A stretch of 17,030 nucleotides of DNA from JBDRKN01 sp043813955 (GCA_043813955.1 JBDRKN010000036.1:1-17030); one strand, 5' to 3'; shown: positions 7,045 to 13,380, counted from the first letter of the stretch. Numbers and translations: made by a program. Notes: a model not told the origin generated them from the sequence alone.

Positions 7045-8991
7045 ATGTTTGATTTTTTAAAAAAATTATTAAGCAAAAATGAGGAGCCAGAAGCTGAGAC
7101 AAGCTCAGAGGACGGGCCTCCTAAGGAGCCAGAACAGGGTCCTGAGCATTTTGTTATGCAAAAGGGACAGCTTGAAGAGTTTCAGGAAAAGGCAGAAGCA
7201 ACTACGCAGATAGTAACTGAGGAAAGAGCTTACAGAAGGGGAGTTATTTCGATTAAAGATTTGATTGCTCCAAGCAGCATGGAAGTCAAGCCTCATTATT
7301 TAAAGCTTGGAAACAAATTTTTGCGCACAATTTTTGTGATTACTTACCCTCGCTATATCAGCGTTGGATGGTTTGCGCCGATTATAAATCTTAATGAAAC
7401 CTTTGATATTGCCATGTTCTTTTATCCAGTAAACACAGCTTTAATTTTAAAACAGCTCAAGAACAAGGTTGGCGTTCTTGAGGCTCAGATTTTGTCTGAT
7501 GCTGAAAAAGGCGCTGCCCGCGATCCAATCAGGGAAACAGCTTTGCGCGATATTGAATATCTGCGCGACGCTTTAACCCAGGGCACAGAGAAGTTTTTTC
7601 AATTTTCCCTGTATGTTACATTGTATGGCAACACATTAGAAGAGCTGGACAGGCTCTCAGATGTAGTAGAGAATACTTTTGGCTCGCGTTTGATTTATTC
7701 TAAGCGCGTCTTTTATCAGGCTGAACAGGGCTTTAATTCCACTTTGCCTATAAACAAAGATGAATTGATGATTTCATTTAATATGAATTCTTCTCCTATT
7801 GCTTCTTCATTCCCGTTTGTTTCCAGCGAATTAACAAGTGATAATGGCATATTGTATGGAATTAACAGGCATAATAACAGTTTGATATTATTTGATAGAT
7901 TTAGTTTGCAGAATGCTAACAGCGTAGTTTTTGCAACCTCTGGAGCTGGCAAGAGCTATGCCATTAAATTAGAGGTATTGCGCAGTTTGATGATGGGCAC
8001 TGATATTATTGTCATTGACCCAGAGCATGAATACAAGCATTTGTCTGATGCTGTTGGAGGCACTTATATAAATATTTCTTTAGCAGGCAAGAGCAAGATT
8101 AATCCGTTTGATCTTCCGCGAGCCATAGGCGAACAGACTAAGGTAGAGGATATTATAAGGAGCGCTGTTATTACTGTCAAAGGCTTGATTAATTTAATGA
8201 TAGGCAAGCTTGATTTTGAAGAAGATGCTATTATGGATCGAGCTTTGTTAGAAACCTATGCTAGGAAAGATATTACTCCTGACGCTGACTTGTCTAAGAT
8301 AGAGCCTCCAGTAATGCAAGACCTCTATGACACGCTTGAAGGCATGGAGGGCGGTTCAGGCTTGGCCTTGCGCTTGCAAAAATATACCAGAGGAACTTTT
8401 GCCAGTTTGTTCAACAGCCCGACTAATGTGGAAATGAATAATCAATTAGTTGTATTTTCTGTCCGAGACCTTGAGGATGAACTGCGGCCAATGGCTATTT
8501 ACATTGTAGTCAATTATATCTGGAATGTTGTCAGGAGCAAAATGAAAAAGCGCGTATTAGTTATAGACGAAGCTTGGTGGCTAATGCAGCATGAAGACAG
8601 CGCTAAGTTTATTTATGCTCTAGTAAAGCGATGCCGCAAATATTATTTAGGAGTCACTACTATTACTCAGGATGTTAATGATTTTCTTAAATCTCCATAT
8701 GGCCAGGCTATTGTTAACAACTCAGCTTTGCAGATTCTGCTCAAGCAGTCCAAGTCAGCTATTGATTTGGTGCAAAAGACGTTTTTGCTCACAGAAGGCG
8801 AGAAATATCTTCTTTTAGAATGCGGAGTAGGAGAAGGAATTTTCTTTGCAGGCAACAAGCATGCTGCTATTAAAGTGGTTGCCTCATATACAGAAGACCA
8901 ATTAATTACGTCTGATCCTAAGCAGTTATTAGAAATTGAGGAATCTAAGAAAGAATTTGCCAAGGCAATGGTTCAGGAACAAAACAAATAA
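7045..8991 (+). CDS. virB4: VirB4-type secretion ATPase
   Basis: Cytoplasmic ATPase that energises type IV secretion. Residues ~60-260 form the VirB4 N-terminal domain (YPRYISVGWFAPIINL, DIAMFFYPVN). The Walker A loop TSGAGKS includes G300 and K303, and Walker B VLVIDEAWW has D508/E509. Between them are family-type elements DPEHEYKHL and INPFDLP; after them comes TITQDVNDFL with sensor-like NNSALQILLKQS. The 648-residue length is normal for CPR VirB4 proteins. An acidic, probably disordered stretch covers ~12-32. Coupled to the upstream gene by TAATATG with no SD. Together with the VirB6-like and PrgI genes it defines the operon as a type IV secretion-like system. Confidence 0.95.
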   Translation: MFDFLKKLLSKNEEPEAETSSEDGPPKEPEQGPEHFVMQKGQLEEFQEKAEATTQIVTEERAYRRGVISIKDLIAPSSMEVKPHYLKLGNKFLRTIFVITYPRYISVGWFAPIINLNETFDIAMFFYPVNTALILKQLKNKVGVLEAQILSDAEKGAARDPIRETALRDIEYLRDALTQGTEKFFQFSLYVTLYGNTLEELDRLSDVVENTFGSRLIYSKRVFYQAEQGFNSTLPINKDELMISFNMNSSPIASSFPFVSSELTSDNGILYGINRHNNSLILFDRFSLQNANSVVFATSGAGKSYAIKLEVLRSLMMGTDIIVIDPEHEYKHLSDAVGGTYINISLAGKSKINPFDLPRAIGEQTKVEDIIRSAVITVKGLINLMIGKLDFEEDAIMDRALLETYARKDITPDADLSKIEPPVMQDLYDTLEGMEGGSGLALRLQKYTRGTFASLFNSPTNVEMNNQLVVFSVRDLEDELRPMAIYIVVNYIWNVVRSKMKKRVLVIDEAWWLMQHEDSAKFIYALVKRCRKYYLGVTTITQDVNDFLKSPYGQAIVNNSALQILLKQSKSAIDLVQKTFLLTEGEKYLLLECGVGEGIFFAGNKHAAIKVVASYTEDQLITSDPKQLLEIEESKKEFAKAMVQEQNK

Positions 8992-9007
8992 TTATTAATT
9001 TTTTTAT

Positions 9008-9607
9008 ATGCAATTACAAAATAATAAAAAAAGATTTGGTTTTTTTATAATAACCCTAGGATTGGTATTAATAGGAGCAATCATCTACTTTATATTCTTC
9101 CATGATTTTTCTGGCAAAGAATCTGGCGTTTCAACAGAAATTGAAGAAGCAAAAGATATGCCTGAGAGAAAGCAGAATGTAAAAACTCCAGAAGGCGAGG
9201 AAGTTCTTAACCTTACTCCAAGCTTAACGCAGGAAGAGCTGTATCATGAAGATGTCAGGCAATTAGCAAGCTCTTTTACAGAAAGGCTTGGCTCTTGGTC
9301 TAATCAGGCTGATTCTTCTAATTTAGTTGATTTAAAGCTATTCATGACTAAGCAAATGCAGGATTGGGCTGATGAAAACATTATTAGCAACAGAATAGGG
9401 CTTGATTATGAAGAATATTATGGAATTAGCACAAAGGCAGTGACTTCTGAAGTCCAAAGCAAGAGTGATGATTTTGCCAGTGTAATGGTTCATACTAAGC
9501 GCACAGAAATAAAGCAGGGGAAAACCAGAGTTTTTAACCAGGATATCTTGATTAAATTAGCCAAGCCGGGCAAGTCATGGAAAGTTGACGGCGCGTTTTG
9601 GCAATAA
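9008..9607 (+). CDS. Single-TM extracytoplasmic protein, VirB8-like candidate
   Basis: A short Lys-rich cytoplasmic N-terminus precedes one TM segment (~10-31). A low-complexity Glu-rich linker (~38-70) follows, then a compact domain ~80-199 with alternating helices and beta strands (LASSFTERLG, SVMVHTKRTEI, KSWKVDGAFW). The size, N-in topology and the helix-then-sheet character, ending in a Trp-containing strand, resemble NTF2-like VirB8/TcpC-type subunits. No sequence motif proves this. The gene lies 16 bases after virB4 and 9 bases before comF. VirB8-like proteins nucleate the channel outside the cytoplasmic membrane, which would fill an otherwise missing slot here. Treat as a structural inference. 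Confidence 0.7.
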   Translation: MQLQNNKKRFGFFIITLGLVLIGAIIYFIFFHDFSGKESGVSTEIEEAKDMPERKQNVKTPEGEEVLNLTPSLTQEELYHEDVRQLASSFTERLGSWSNQADSSNLVDLKLFMTKQMQDWADENIISNRIGLDYEEYYGISTKAVTSEVQSKSDDFASVMVHTKRTEIKQGKTRVFNQDILIKLAKPGKSWKVDGAFWQ

Positions 9608-9616
9608 ACAGGCAAC

Positions 9617-10363
9617 ATGAAGGAGGGAATAAAGCAAGCAAACAAGCTTGCTTTATTATTTTTTAACTTAATATTTCCTAAAGAATGCCTTGGCTGCGGA
9701 AAAGAAGAACAATGGCTGTGTTCTGATTGCTTTAACAGCATTTTTTTTAAATTTTGCCAGCAATGCCCAAAATGCCAAAAATTGAATTATTGGGGAGAGT
9801 ATTGCGATGACTGCTATCAATATTTAGACGGTGTCATAGTAGCCACTGGCTATGAAAATAAATTAGTTCAGAAATTAATTAAAACCTTTAAATACCGCTT
9901 TGTAAGAGATTTATCAGAACCATTATCTAATCTGCTCATTGTTTTTTTAGGCAAACTGCTGAATGACAGCAATAGGCTGGCGCGGAGCAAGTCATTGCCA
10001 AAAATTTTAGATTATTTTGATTATAATATAATTATTCCTGTACCTTTGCATAAAAGAAGATTGGCTTGGCGCGGTTTTAACCAGGCAGAATTGTTAGCTG
10101 AAAAAATAGCTGATTATTTTAATTTAGAGATTGCTGAATTAAAAAGGATTAAGAACAACAAGCCTCAGGTAAAATTAAGCAAAAAATTTAGAAAAGAAAA
10201 TGTTAAAGGCTGTTTTGCATGGAATGGAAAGGATTTGCAAAATAAAAATATCATCTTGGTAGATGATATTATGACTACTGGCTCTACCTTATCTGAATGC
10301 GCTAGAATATTAAAGCGCAATGGAGCGGGTGAAGTCTGGGGATTGGTGGTTGCTAAGAACTAG
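9617..10363 (+). CDS. comF: ComF family phosphoribosyltransferase-like protein
   Basis: ComF proteins act in the cytoplasm in natural transformation and couple DNA uptake to later processing. The N-terminus carries zinc-ribbon-type cysteines (C24, C27, C35, C38, C47, C50, C53, C63, C66). The C-terminal phosphoribosyltransferase domain has the PRPP-binding motif VDDIMTTGST (residues ~215-224) and the family motifs IIPVPLHKRRLAWRGFNQAE and LKRIKNNKPQVKLS. At 248 residues it is of normal length. The start at 9617 puts the CLGCG motif at its usual distance from the N-terminus. An AAGGAGG sequence lies just inside the gene (9620-9626), but no in-frame ATG, GTG or TTG lies at a useful distance behind it. 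The 3' end overlaps the convergent gene by 11 bases. Confidence 0.93.
   Translation: MKEGIKQANKLALLFFNLIFPKECLGCGKEEQWLCSDCFNSIFFKFCQQCPKCQKLNYWGEYCDDCYQYLDGVIVATGYENKLVQKLIKTFKYRFVRDLSEPLSNLLIVFLGKLLNDSNRLARSKSLPKILDYFDYNIIIPVPLHKRRLAWRGFNQAELLAEKIADYFNLEIAELKRIKNNKPQVKLSKKFRKENVKGCFAWNGKDLQNKNIILVDDIMTTGSTLSECARILKRNGAGEVWGLVVAKN
9630..9664 (+). terminator. Terminator-like hairpin inside the 5' end of comF
   Basis: A perfect 9-bp stem (9630-9638 with 9647-9655, TAAAGCAAG/CTTGCTTTA) with an 8-base loop is followed by TTATTTTTT. It lies within codons ~5-16 of comF. The stem has only three G-C pairs, so it is weak. It could partly terminate transcripts coming from the secretion genes, but a chance match is possible in AT-rich DNA. 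Confidence 0.4.
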
Positions 10364-10976
10364 CTAATTTTTTAATTTCTTTTTCAAAAAAGTTTTTTGT
10401 TGTTTTAAAATCAATATTATTGTTATTTTTGAATTTTATAGGCTCTTGGCTTATATCCTTAAAATAAACCAGGCTTTTTAAAACAAGATTAATATCTAGT
10501 TCTGGTATTTTCTTGCTTAACTTGCTCAGAATATTTTTAAGAGAAATTTTTCTTAAAATAAAATAAAGATCAATGTAATCTTTGTTAGTCGCGCGACTGA
10601 CAATAGTTGATAATTTCATGCAAGCAATATCTTCGATTGAAGCAATTTTAAAATTTTCTTCATTGATTAATTTACCTATTAATTTATATTTATATGTAAA
10701 AAAGCTTAATTTGATATTTTTATCAATAAATACTGTTAAGGTATTTTTTTCTTCCTGGATTTTTAATATTTTATGCCCTTTGAAAATTTCTTTGATTTTT
10801 AAAAATAATTTTTTTGTGTTTATATCTTTTGGGGAAAAAAAATCAAAATCAATACTATCACGGTGGCCTAATTGCAAAGCCAAGCCAGTGCCGCCAGCAA
10901 GGTAAAAGGTTTTTTTAAAATTACTTAGAAGCAACAAAGCCGATTGTCTTTTTTTGTCTAGGATGTTATAGAACAT
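10353..10976 (-). CDS. AbiEii-like nucleotidyltransferase (toxin-type)
   Basis: Family of minimal nucleotidyltransferases that includes the AbiEii toxins of type IV toxin-antitoxin systems. Residues ~25-47 carry the hallmark AGGTGLALQLGHRDSIDFDFF. It has the GG-T/S start, the H-R-x-S-x-D-x-D-F metal-binding acidic pair (D43, D45), and later a Lys/Asp-containing helix (SIEDIACMKLSTI...NKDYIDLYFI) typical of this family. At 207 residues it is in the normal range for the short forms. Its ATG follows the stop of the small upstream gene by one base (TAACATG), indicating coupling. The 3' end overlaps comF by 11 bases in convergent orientation. Confidence 0.85.
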   Translation of the reverse strand: MFYNILDKKRQSALLLLSNFKKTFYLAGGTGLALQLGHRDSIDFDFFSPKDINTKKLFLKIKEIFKGHKILKIQEEKNTLTVFIDKNIKLSFFTYKYKLIGKLINEENFKIASIEDIACMKLSTIVSRATNKDYIDLYFILRKISLKNILSKLSKKIPELDINLVLKSLVYFKDISQEPIKFKNNNNIDFKTTKNFFEKEIKKLASS

Positions 10977-10977
10977 G

Positions 10978-11277
10978 TTAAAAGCGTGATTTGATTAATT
11001 TTTTAGGATTAATATTTAAAATAAGCATCCAATAATTAAGTGATTTGTCGCTTAATTCTCCCTTAGTGCCATAATTGATTACTACTTTTTTTATTTCTCG
11101 TTTTTGATAAAAATCAAAAAGCCAGTCTGTTGCTTTCTTTGTTCCAAGGTTTAAAATATTTAAAATTATCCTTGTTTTATTTTTTTCTGGATCCAGATGC
11201 TTAAAGTCATAGGACCAAAAAAAAGGTTTGATAAATTTTGGTAGCATATTTAGTATTTTATACTTATATCTTAACAT
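10978..11277 (-). CDS. Small partner protein of the AbiEii-like gene (possible antitoxin)
   Basis: I chose ATG at 11277 (99 residues). A TTG at 11289 would add four residues and cannot be excluded. The sequence FFWSYDFKHLDPEKNKTRIILNILNLGTKK resembles the short proteins commonly encoded just upstream of AbiEii-type nucleotidyltransferases (DUF6922-like, from memory). These probably act as an antitoxin or adaptor. The repeated 'unit plus NTase' order supports a two-gene module. No SD is visible. An extended -10 box at 11321-11329 on the same strand gives a leader of roughly 37 bases. The product is basic and has no membrane segment. Confidence 0.75.
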   Translation of the reverse strand: MLRYKYKILNMLPKFIKPFFWSYDFKHLDPEKNKTRIILNILNLGTKKATDWLFDFYQKREIKKVVINYGTKGELSDKSLNYWMLILNINPKKLIKSRF

Positions 11278-11320
11278 TTTATTAGACAAAAATCAATAAT
11301 CAAAATTGCTATGAGTTCCA

Positions 11321-11329
11321 ATTATAACA
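11321..11329 (-). promoter_or_regulatory. Extended -10 element for the AbiEii module
   Basis: On the minus strand, TGT is followed directly by a perfect TATAAT (11326-11321), the same TGTTATAAT string as the secretion-operon promoter. No good -35 box lies at 17 bases, as is tolerated for extended -10 promoters. Initiation would be near 11314. Confidence 0.55.
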
Positions 11330-11448
11330 AAGTAAATCGTATTTTTATTTATCAAGGAATTCAATAGCTTCTTTAGAATTTTTAAAAGAATGGATATTAT
11401 CATGTCAGGGGGTTATTAACCGTATTCAAATTGAGATTAATTTTAAGT

Positions 11449-11477
11449 TTGACAGGATTTATAATAAGTAGTAAAGT
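11449..11477 (+). promoter_or_regulatory. Promoter of the AbrB/RelE-type module
   Basis: A perfect TTGACA (11449-11454) is followed after 17 bases by TAAAGT (11472-11477). An alternative pairing is TATAAT at 11460-11465 with a weak TTAATT at 11437-11442, also with a 17-base spacer. In either case the core promoter overlaps the large inverted repeat that follows, so a protein bound there would block RNA polymerase. Confidence 0.6.
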
Positions 11478-11501
11478 AAGAATGTAATACTTTACTACTT
11501 A
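11465..11501 (+). repeat. Perfect 14-bp inverted repeat, probable autoregulatory operator
   Basis: Arms TAAGTAGTAAAGTA (11465-11478) and TACTTTACTACTTA (11488-11501) are perfect inverted copies around a 9-base spacer. The repeat overlaps the promoter core and ends six bases before the ATG of the AbrB-like gene. AbrB/MazE-type antitoxins bind such dyads as dimers to repress their own operon, so this is a good operator candidate. No T-run follows, so it is not an intrinsic terminator. As RNA it would form a strong hairpin just 5' of the start codon. Confidence 0.75.
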
Positions 11502-11507
11502 ATAAAT

Positions 11508-11750
11508 ATGAATACTATCGTAAAAGCTACAATTAAAGGGCAGATTACTATCCCAGCTGCATGGAGGAGACGTTTTAATACTGATCGTTTTTTAATAGAT
11601 ATAAAGGATTCTCATTTGGAAATTAAACCAATTAATTTAGATGAGATTTCTAAAAATAAAGAATATACTGTTTTTGATGCTATACGTGATAATAAAGGAA
11701 AAGGAATTAATGCAAAAGACCTGTTAAAAATTCTTAAAAAGACGTTTTAA
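11508..11750 (+). CDS. AbrB/SpoVT-family antitoxin-like DNA-binding protein
   Basis: The N-terminal ~45 residues form a swapped-hairpin AbrB domain (ATIKGQITIPAAWRRRF, residues ~7-23). The KGQITIP core is the hallmark of MazE/AbrB-type antitoxins. The C-terminal half (~47-80) is helical and Lys-rich and probably wraps the partner toxin. At 80 residues it is typical. The RelE-like gene starts 9 bases after its stop, giving the usual antitoxin-first order. The upstream inverted repeat at 11465-11501 is the likely target for autorepression. No SD; the start context is AAATATG. Confidence 0.88.
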   Translation: MNTIVKATIKGQITIPAAWRRRFNTDRFLIDIKDSHLEIKPINLDEISKNKEYTVFDAIRDNKGKGINAKDLLKILKKTF

Positions 11751-11759
11751 CATAGGTGT

Positions 11760-11993
11760 ATGGATAAGATAGAAAAAATATTGCGGAAAATTAGTAAAAA
11801 ACATAGAGAAAAACTTTTTCAAATAATTGATAAGTTATTAAATGGAGAGAAAAAAGGTTTAAATATTAAAAAATTAAAAGATTCTGATTTTTGTATATTG
11901 CGATTAGGGAGATTTAGGATAATTTTTCATCGTGAAGGAAAAGAGATAATAATCGACAGTATTAAATTAAGAGATGAAAATACATATAAATGA
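11760..11993 (+). CDS. RelE/ParE-superfamily toxin-like protein
   Basis: A 77-residue basic protein with the RelE/ParE layout. Two N-terminal helices (KIEKILRKISKKHREKLFQII...KLLNG) are followed by a beta-sheet with the diagnostic LKDSDFCILRLGRFRIIFHREG, in which Arg residues of the RLGRFRIIF strand lie at the usual active-site position. It then ends with IIIDSIKLRDENTYK. RelE homologues cleave mRNA at the ribosome; ParE homologues poison gyrase, and the sequence alone does not decide between them. It is slightly shorter than usual (~85-95). The only ribosome-binding hint is AGGTG at 11754-11758. An intrinsic terminator follows immediately. Confidence 0.82.
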   Translation: MDKIEKILRKISKKHREKLFQIIDKLLNGEKKGLNIKKLKDSDFCILRLGRFRIIFHREGKEIIIDSIKLRDENTYK

Positions 11994-12019
11994 AACAGCC
12001 CTATTAAAAGCTGTTTTTA
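11993..12019 (+). terminator. Rho-independent terminator of the AbrB/RelE module
   Basis: A 7-bp stem AAACAGC/GCTGTTT (11993-11999 with 12010-12016) with a 10-base loop is followed by further T residues. It starts at the last base of the toxin's stop codon. It has the same CAGC/GCTG core as the terminator at 66-105. Confidence 0.75.
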
Positions 12020-12040
12020 TTATAGCGGAGGTTTTATATT

Positions 12041-12078
12041 GAAGTTCGAACATTTTTTGATGAAAATGTTGAACCTTC
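12041..12078. repeat. Imperfect inverted repeat with GTTCGAAC-type core
   Basis: Left arm GAAGTTCGAACATTTT (12041-12056) and right arm AAAATGTTGAACCTTC (12063-12078) pair over about 15 positions with one bulged base on each side, around a 6-base loop. It could be a terminator-like hairpin without a T-tract, a protein site or the end of a dispersed element. Confidence 0.65.
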
Positions 12079-12124
12079 CAATCAGTTAATCCCGCCCAGC
12101 TCCTTCGGCTGAACCGCTGACGCG

Positions 12125-12218
12125 GCTCCAAAACAAATAATTTGAGACCCTTTATTCCGATTAAAGCCCTCCCAAAAAATTTTAAAAAGGAATAGGCTAA
12201 AATTATTTGTTTTGGAGC
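12125..12218. repeat. 94-bp element bounded by a perfect 19-bp inverted repeat
   Basis: GCTCCAAAACAAATAATTT (12125-12143) is repeated as its exact reverse complement at 12200-12218. Inside, CTTTATTCC (from about 12150) and GGAATAGG (12189-12196) can extend the pairing imperfectly. The 56-base interior contains no reading frame of interest. No target-site duplication is seen: flanks are CGCG on the left and TTAG on the right. A MITE-like element, a processed RNA hairpin or a recombination site are all possible. Confidence 0.75.
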
Positions 12219-12321
12219 TTAGCCTTTAGGCTAAATCCAGACGAGAGGAGTTTCTCGTTCTCCTCATATTAACATACTAAAACCAACAATTCAACTGGTG
12301 GCGAAAGTGGGCGGATGGTGG

Positions 12322-12380
12322 GAAATAAATAGACGAAGGGCGCGAGCGAGAAGGAGTGGCTACTTTTAATTATTTATTTC
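12322..12380. repeat. 10-bp inverted repeat around a GC-rich patch
   Basis: GAAATAAATA (12322-12331) and TATTTATTTC (12371-12380) are exact inverted copies separated by 39 bases that include GGGCGCGAGCGAGAAGGAG. The layout (AT-rich arms around a GC-rich centre) echoes the 19-bp repeat just upstream. Ten A/T-rich bases could match by chance, so the support is modest. Confidence 0.45.
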
Positions 12381-12517
12381 TTAATGAAAAAAACTAAACA
12401 CAAGCTAGCTAGTACTACAATAATTAATAAAAATTTTAAATAGCCAGACAATATTTCAGCTTTTTTCTTTGGAAATAAATCACATACTATATATTCAAAT
12501 ATAATATAGTCGATTAT
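12374..12517 (-). pseudogene. Possible gene remnant encoding a membrane-spanning tail
   Basis: The minus strand is open for 47 codons, from just after an in-frame TAA (12520-12518) to TAA at 12376-12374. The predicted end is charged then hydrophobic (LFPKKKAEILSGYLKF followed by LLIIVVLASLCLVFFIKK), like the C-terminal TM anchor of a real protein. No ATG or GTG start exists in the frame; only an internal TTG at codon 23. It begins directly downstream of the slipin stop on the same strand. It may be a decayed 3' fragment or a chance frame in AT-rich DNA, which often spells hydrophobic stretches. Confidence 0.3.
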
Positions 12518-12525
12518 TTACAGTA

Positions 12526-13272
12526 CTATTTTTTGGCAAAACCCTCAAGTGCTTTTAGAACCTCTACTGGGGTTACAAAGACTACAGTATTAGATTCATC
12601 AGACGACATATCATTAATCGCTCGCAAAGTACGCAAATGCAAAGCGCCTGGCACGTCTGACAACATTTTAGCAGCCTGTGCCATTTTTTCTGCAGAGGCT
12701 AACTCGCCTTCGGAATTAATAATCACGGCACGCTTTTCACGTTCAGCTTCGGCCTGTTTGGCAATTACGCGTTCCATCTCTAATGGCAAACTCACATCTT
12801 TTAATTCTACGCCGTTAACTTTCAGACCCCAAGCATCAGTTTCTTTGTCAACAATTTCACGGATGCGTTCAGCAATCTGATCGCGTTTGGACAACAATTC
12901 GTCCAAAGATACTTCTCCGACAATATTGCGCATCGTAGTTTGGGCATACTGTGAAATAGCATAACGAAAATCTTCCACCTCAATGACTGCCTTTTCAGCG
13001 GAAAAAACTTTGTAATAAATCACGGCATTGACGGTAACGGAAACGTTGTCGCGTGTGATCGCCTTTTGATCAGGCACATCAACTGCCTTGATGCGCATAT
13101 CCACTTTATTGTAAGATTGGAAAATCGGAATCAATATTTTCCAACCAGGGTTCATGATACCAGAGAATTTTCCCATAGTAAATTTGACGCCGCGCTCATA
13201 CTGATTGATTTGTTTGAGACAAACAATTAGCAAAACAATTGCTATTACGATGATGTAAATTGTGTTTTCCAT
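12526..13272 (-). CDS. Slipin / SPFH (band 7) membrane protein
   Basis: Stomatin-like prokaryotic slipin. One N-terminal TM segment (~4-21) is followed by the SPFH domain (~25-190): QINQYERGVKFTMGKFSGIMNPGWKILIPIFQ, then RIKAVDVPDQKAITRDNVSVTVNAVIYYKV, then ALxHxR-like end LHLRTLRAI. A coiled helix (KQAEAEREKRAVIINSEGELASAEKM) drives oligomerisation. Such proteins form cage-like rings on the membrane and are often linked to proteases or membrane quality control; no NfeD-type partner is visible. At 248 residues it is complete. The ATG lies only 21 bases from the 3' end of tRNA-Ser(UGA) on the same strand, leaving little room for a separate promoter. All its arginine codons are CGN, unlike the AGA/AGG-rich neighbours, a possible sign of later acquisition. 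Confidence 0.93.
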   Translation of the reverse strand: MENTIYIIVIAIVLLIVCLKQINQYERGVKFTMGKFSGIMNPGWKILIPIFQSYNKVDMRIKAVDVPDQKAITRDNVSVTVNAVIYYKVFSAEKAVIEVEDFRYAISQYAQTTMRNIVGEVSLDELLSKRDQIAERIREIVDKETDAWGLKVNGVELKDVSLPLEMERVIAKQAEAEREKRAVIINSEGELASAEKMAQAAKMLSDVPGALHLRTLRAINDMSSDESNTVVFVTPVEVLKALEGFAKK

Positions 13273-13293
13273 ATATTTAAAGTTAATTTAATG

Positions 13294-13380
13294 CGGAGGG
13301 GGTGGGATTCGAACCCACGGAACCCGTGAAGGCTCAACAGTTTTCAAGACTGTCCTATTCGACCGCTCTAGCACCCCTCC
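13294..13380 (-). tRNA. tRNA-Ser (anticodon UGA)
   Basis: On the minus strand the 7-bp acceptor stem GGAGGGG pairs with the 3' strand. The anticodon stem ACAGT/ACTGT carries the loop CTTGAAA, so the anticodon is TGA (serine, UCA). A long variable arm and a T-arm GTGGG-TTCGAAT-CCCAC confirm a class II serine tRNA. The discriminator base is G and CCA is not encoded (GCAT follows). It starts 2 bases after the hicA stop and is probably processed from the same transcript. Confidence 0.95.

Larger units (their letters stand above)
12020..12525. other. Intergenic region rich in palindromes, no convincing gene
   Basis: About 500 bases between the RelE-like toxin and the convergent slipin gene. It contains several inverted repeats (listed separately) and small hairpins: CCGC/GCGG at 12114-12125, TTAGCCT/AGGCTAA at 12219-12234, and ACGAGA/TCTCGT at 12241-12258. 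It also has local GC-rich patches (about 12090-12130 and 12300-12360) that stand out from the AT-rich surroundings. I see no tRNA, tmRNA or RNase P signature. The stretch 12374-12517 has one open minus-strand frame. Confidence 0.6.

Noticed and set aside
11293..11403. 36-codon minus-strand ORF upstream of the AbiEii module
   Set aside because: It overlaps the probable promoter of that module, has no SD and no recognisable content. A second frame there ending in NSKEAIEFLDK is only 19 codons long and follows a stop codon.
12125..12218. Insertion sequence or MITE with target duplication
   Set aside because: The 19-bp inverted ends are real, but there is no transposase and no direct repeat at the flanks, so I list it only as an inverted-repeat element.
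12300..12370. GC-rich stretch considered as a tRNA remnant or other structural RNA
   Set aside because: No acceptor, anticodon or T-arm can be folded, and no conserved tmRNA, SRP or RNase P motif was found.
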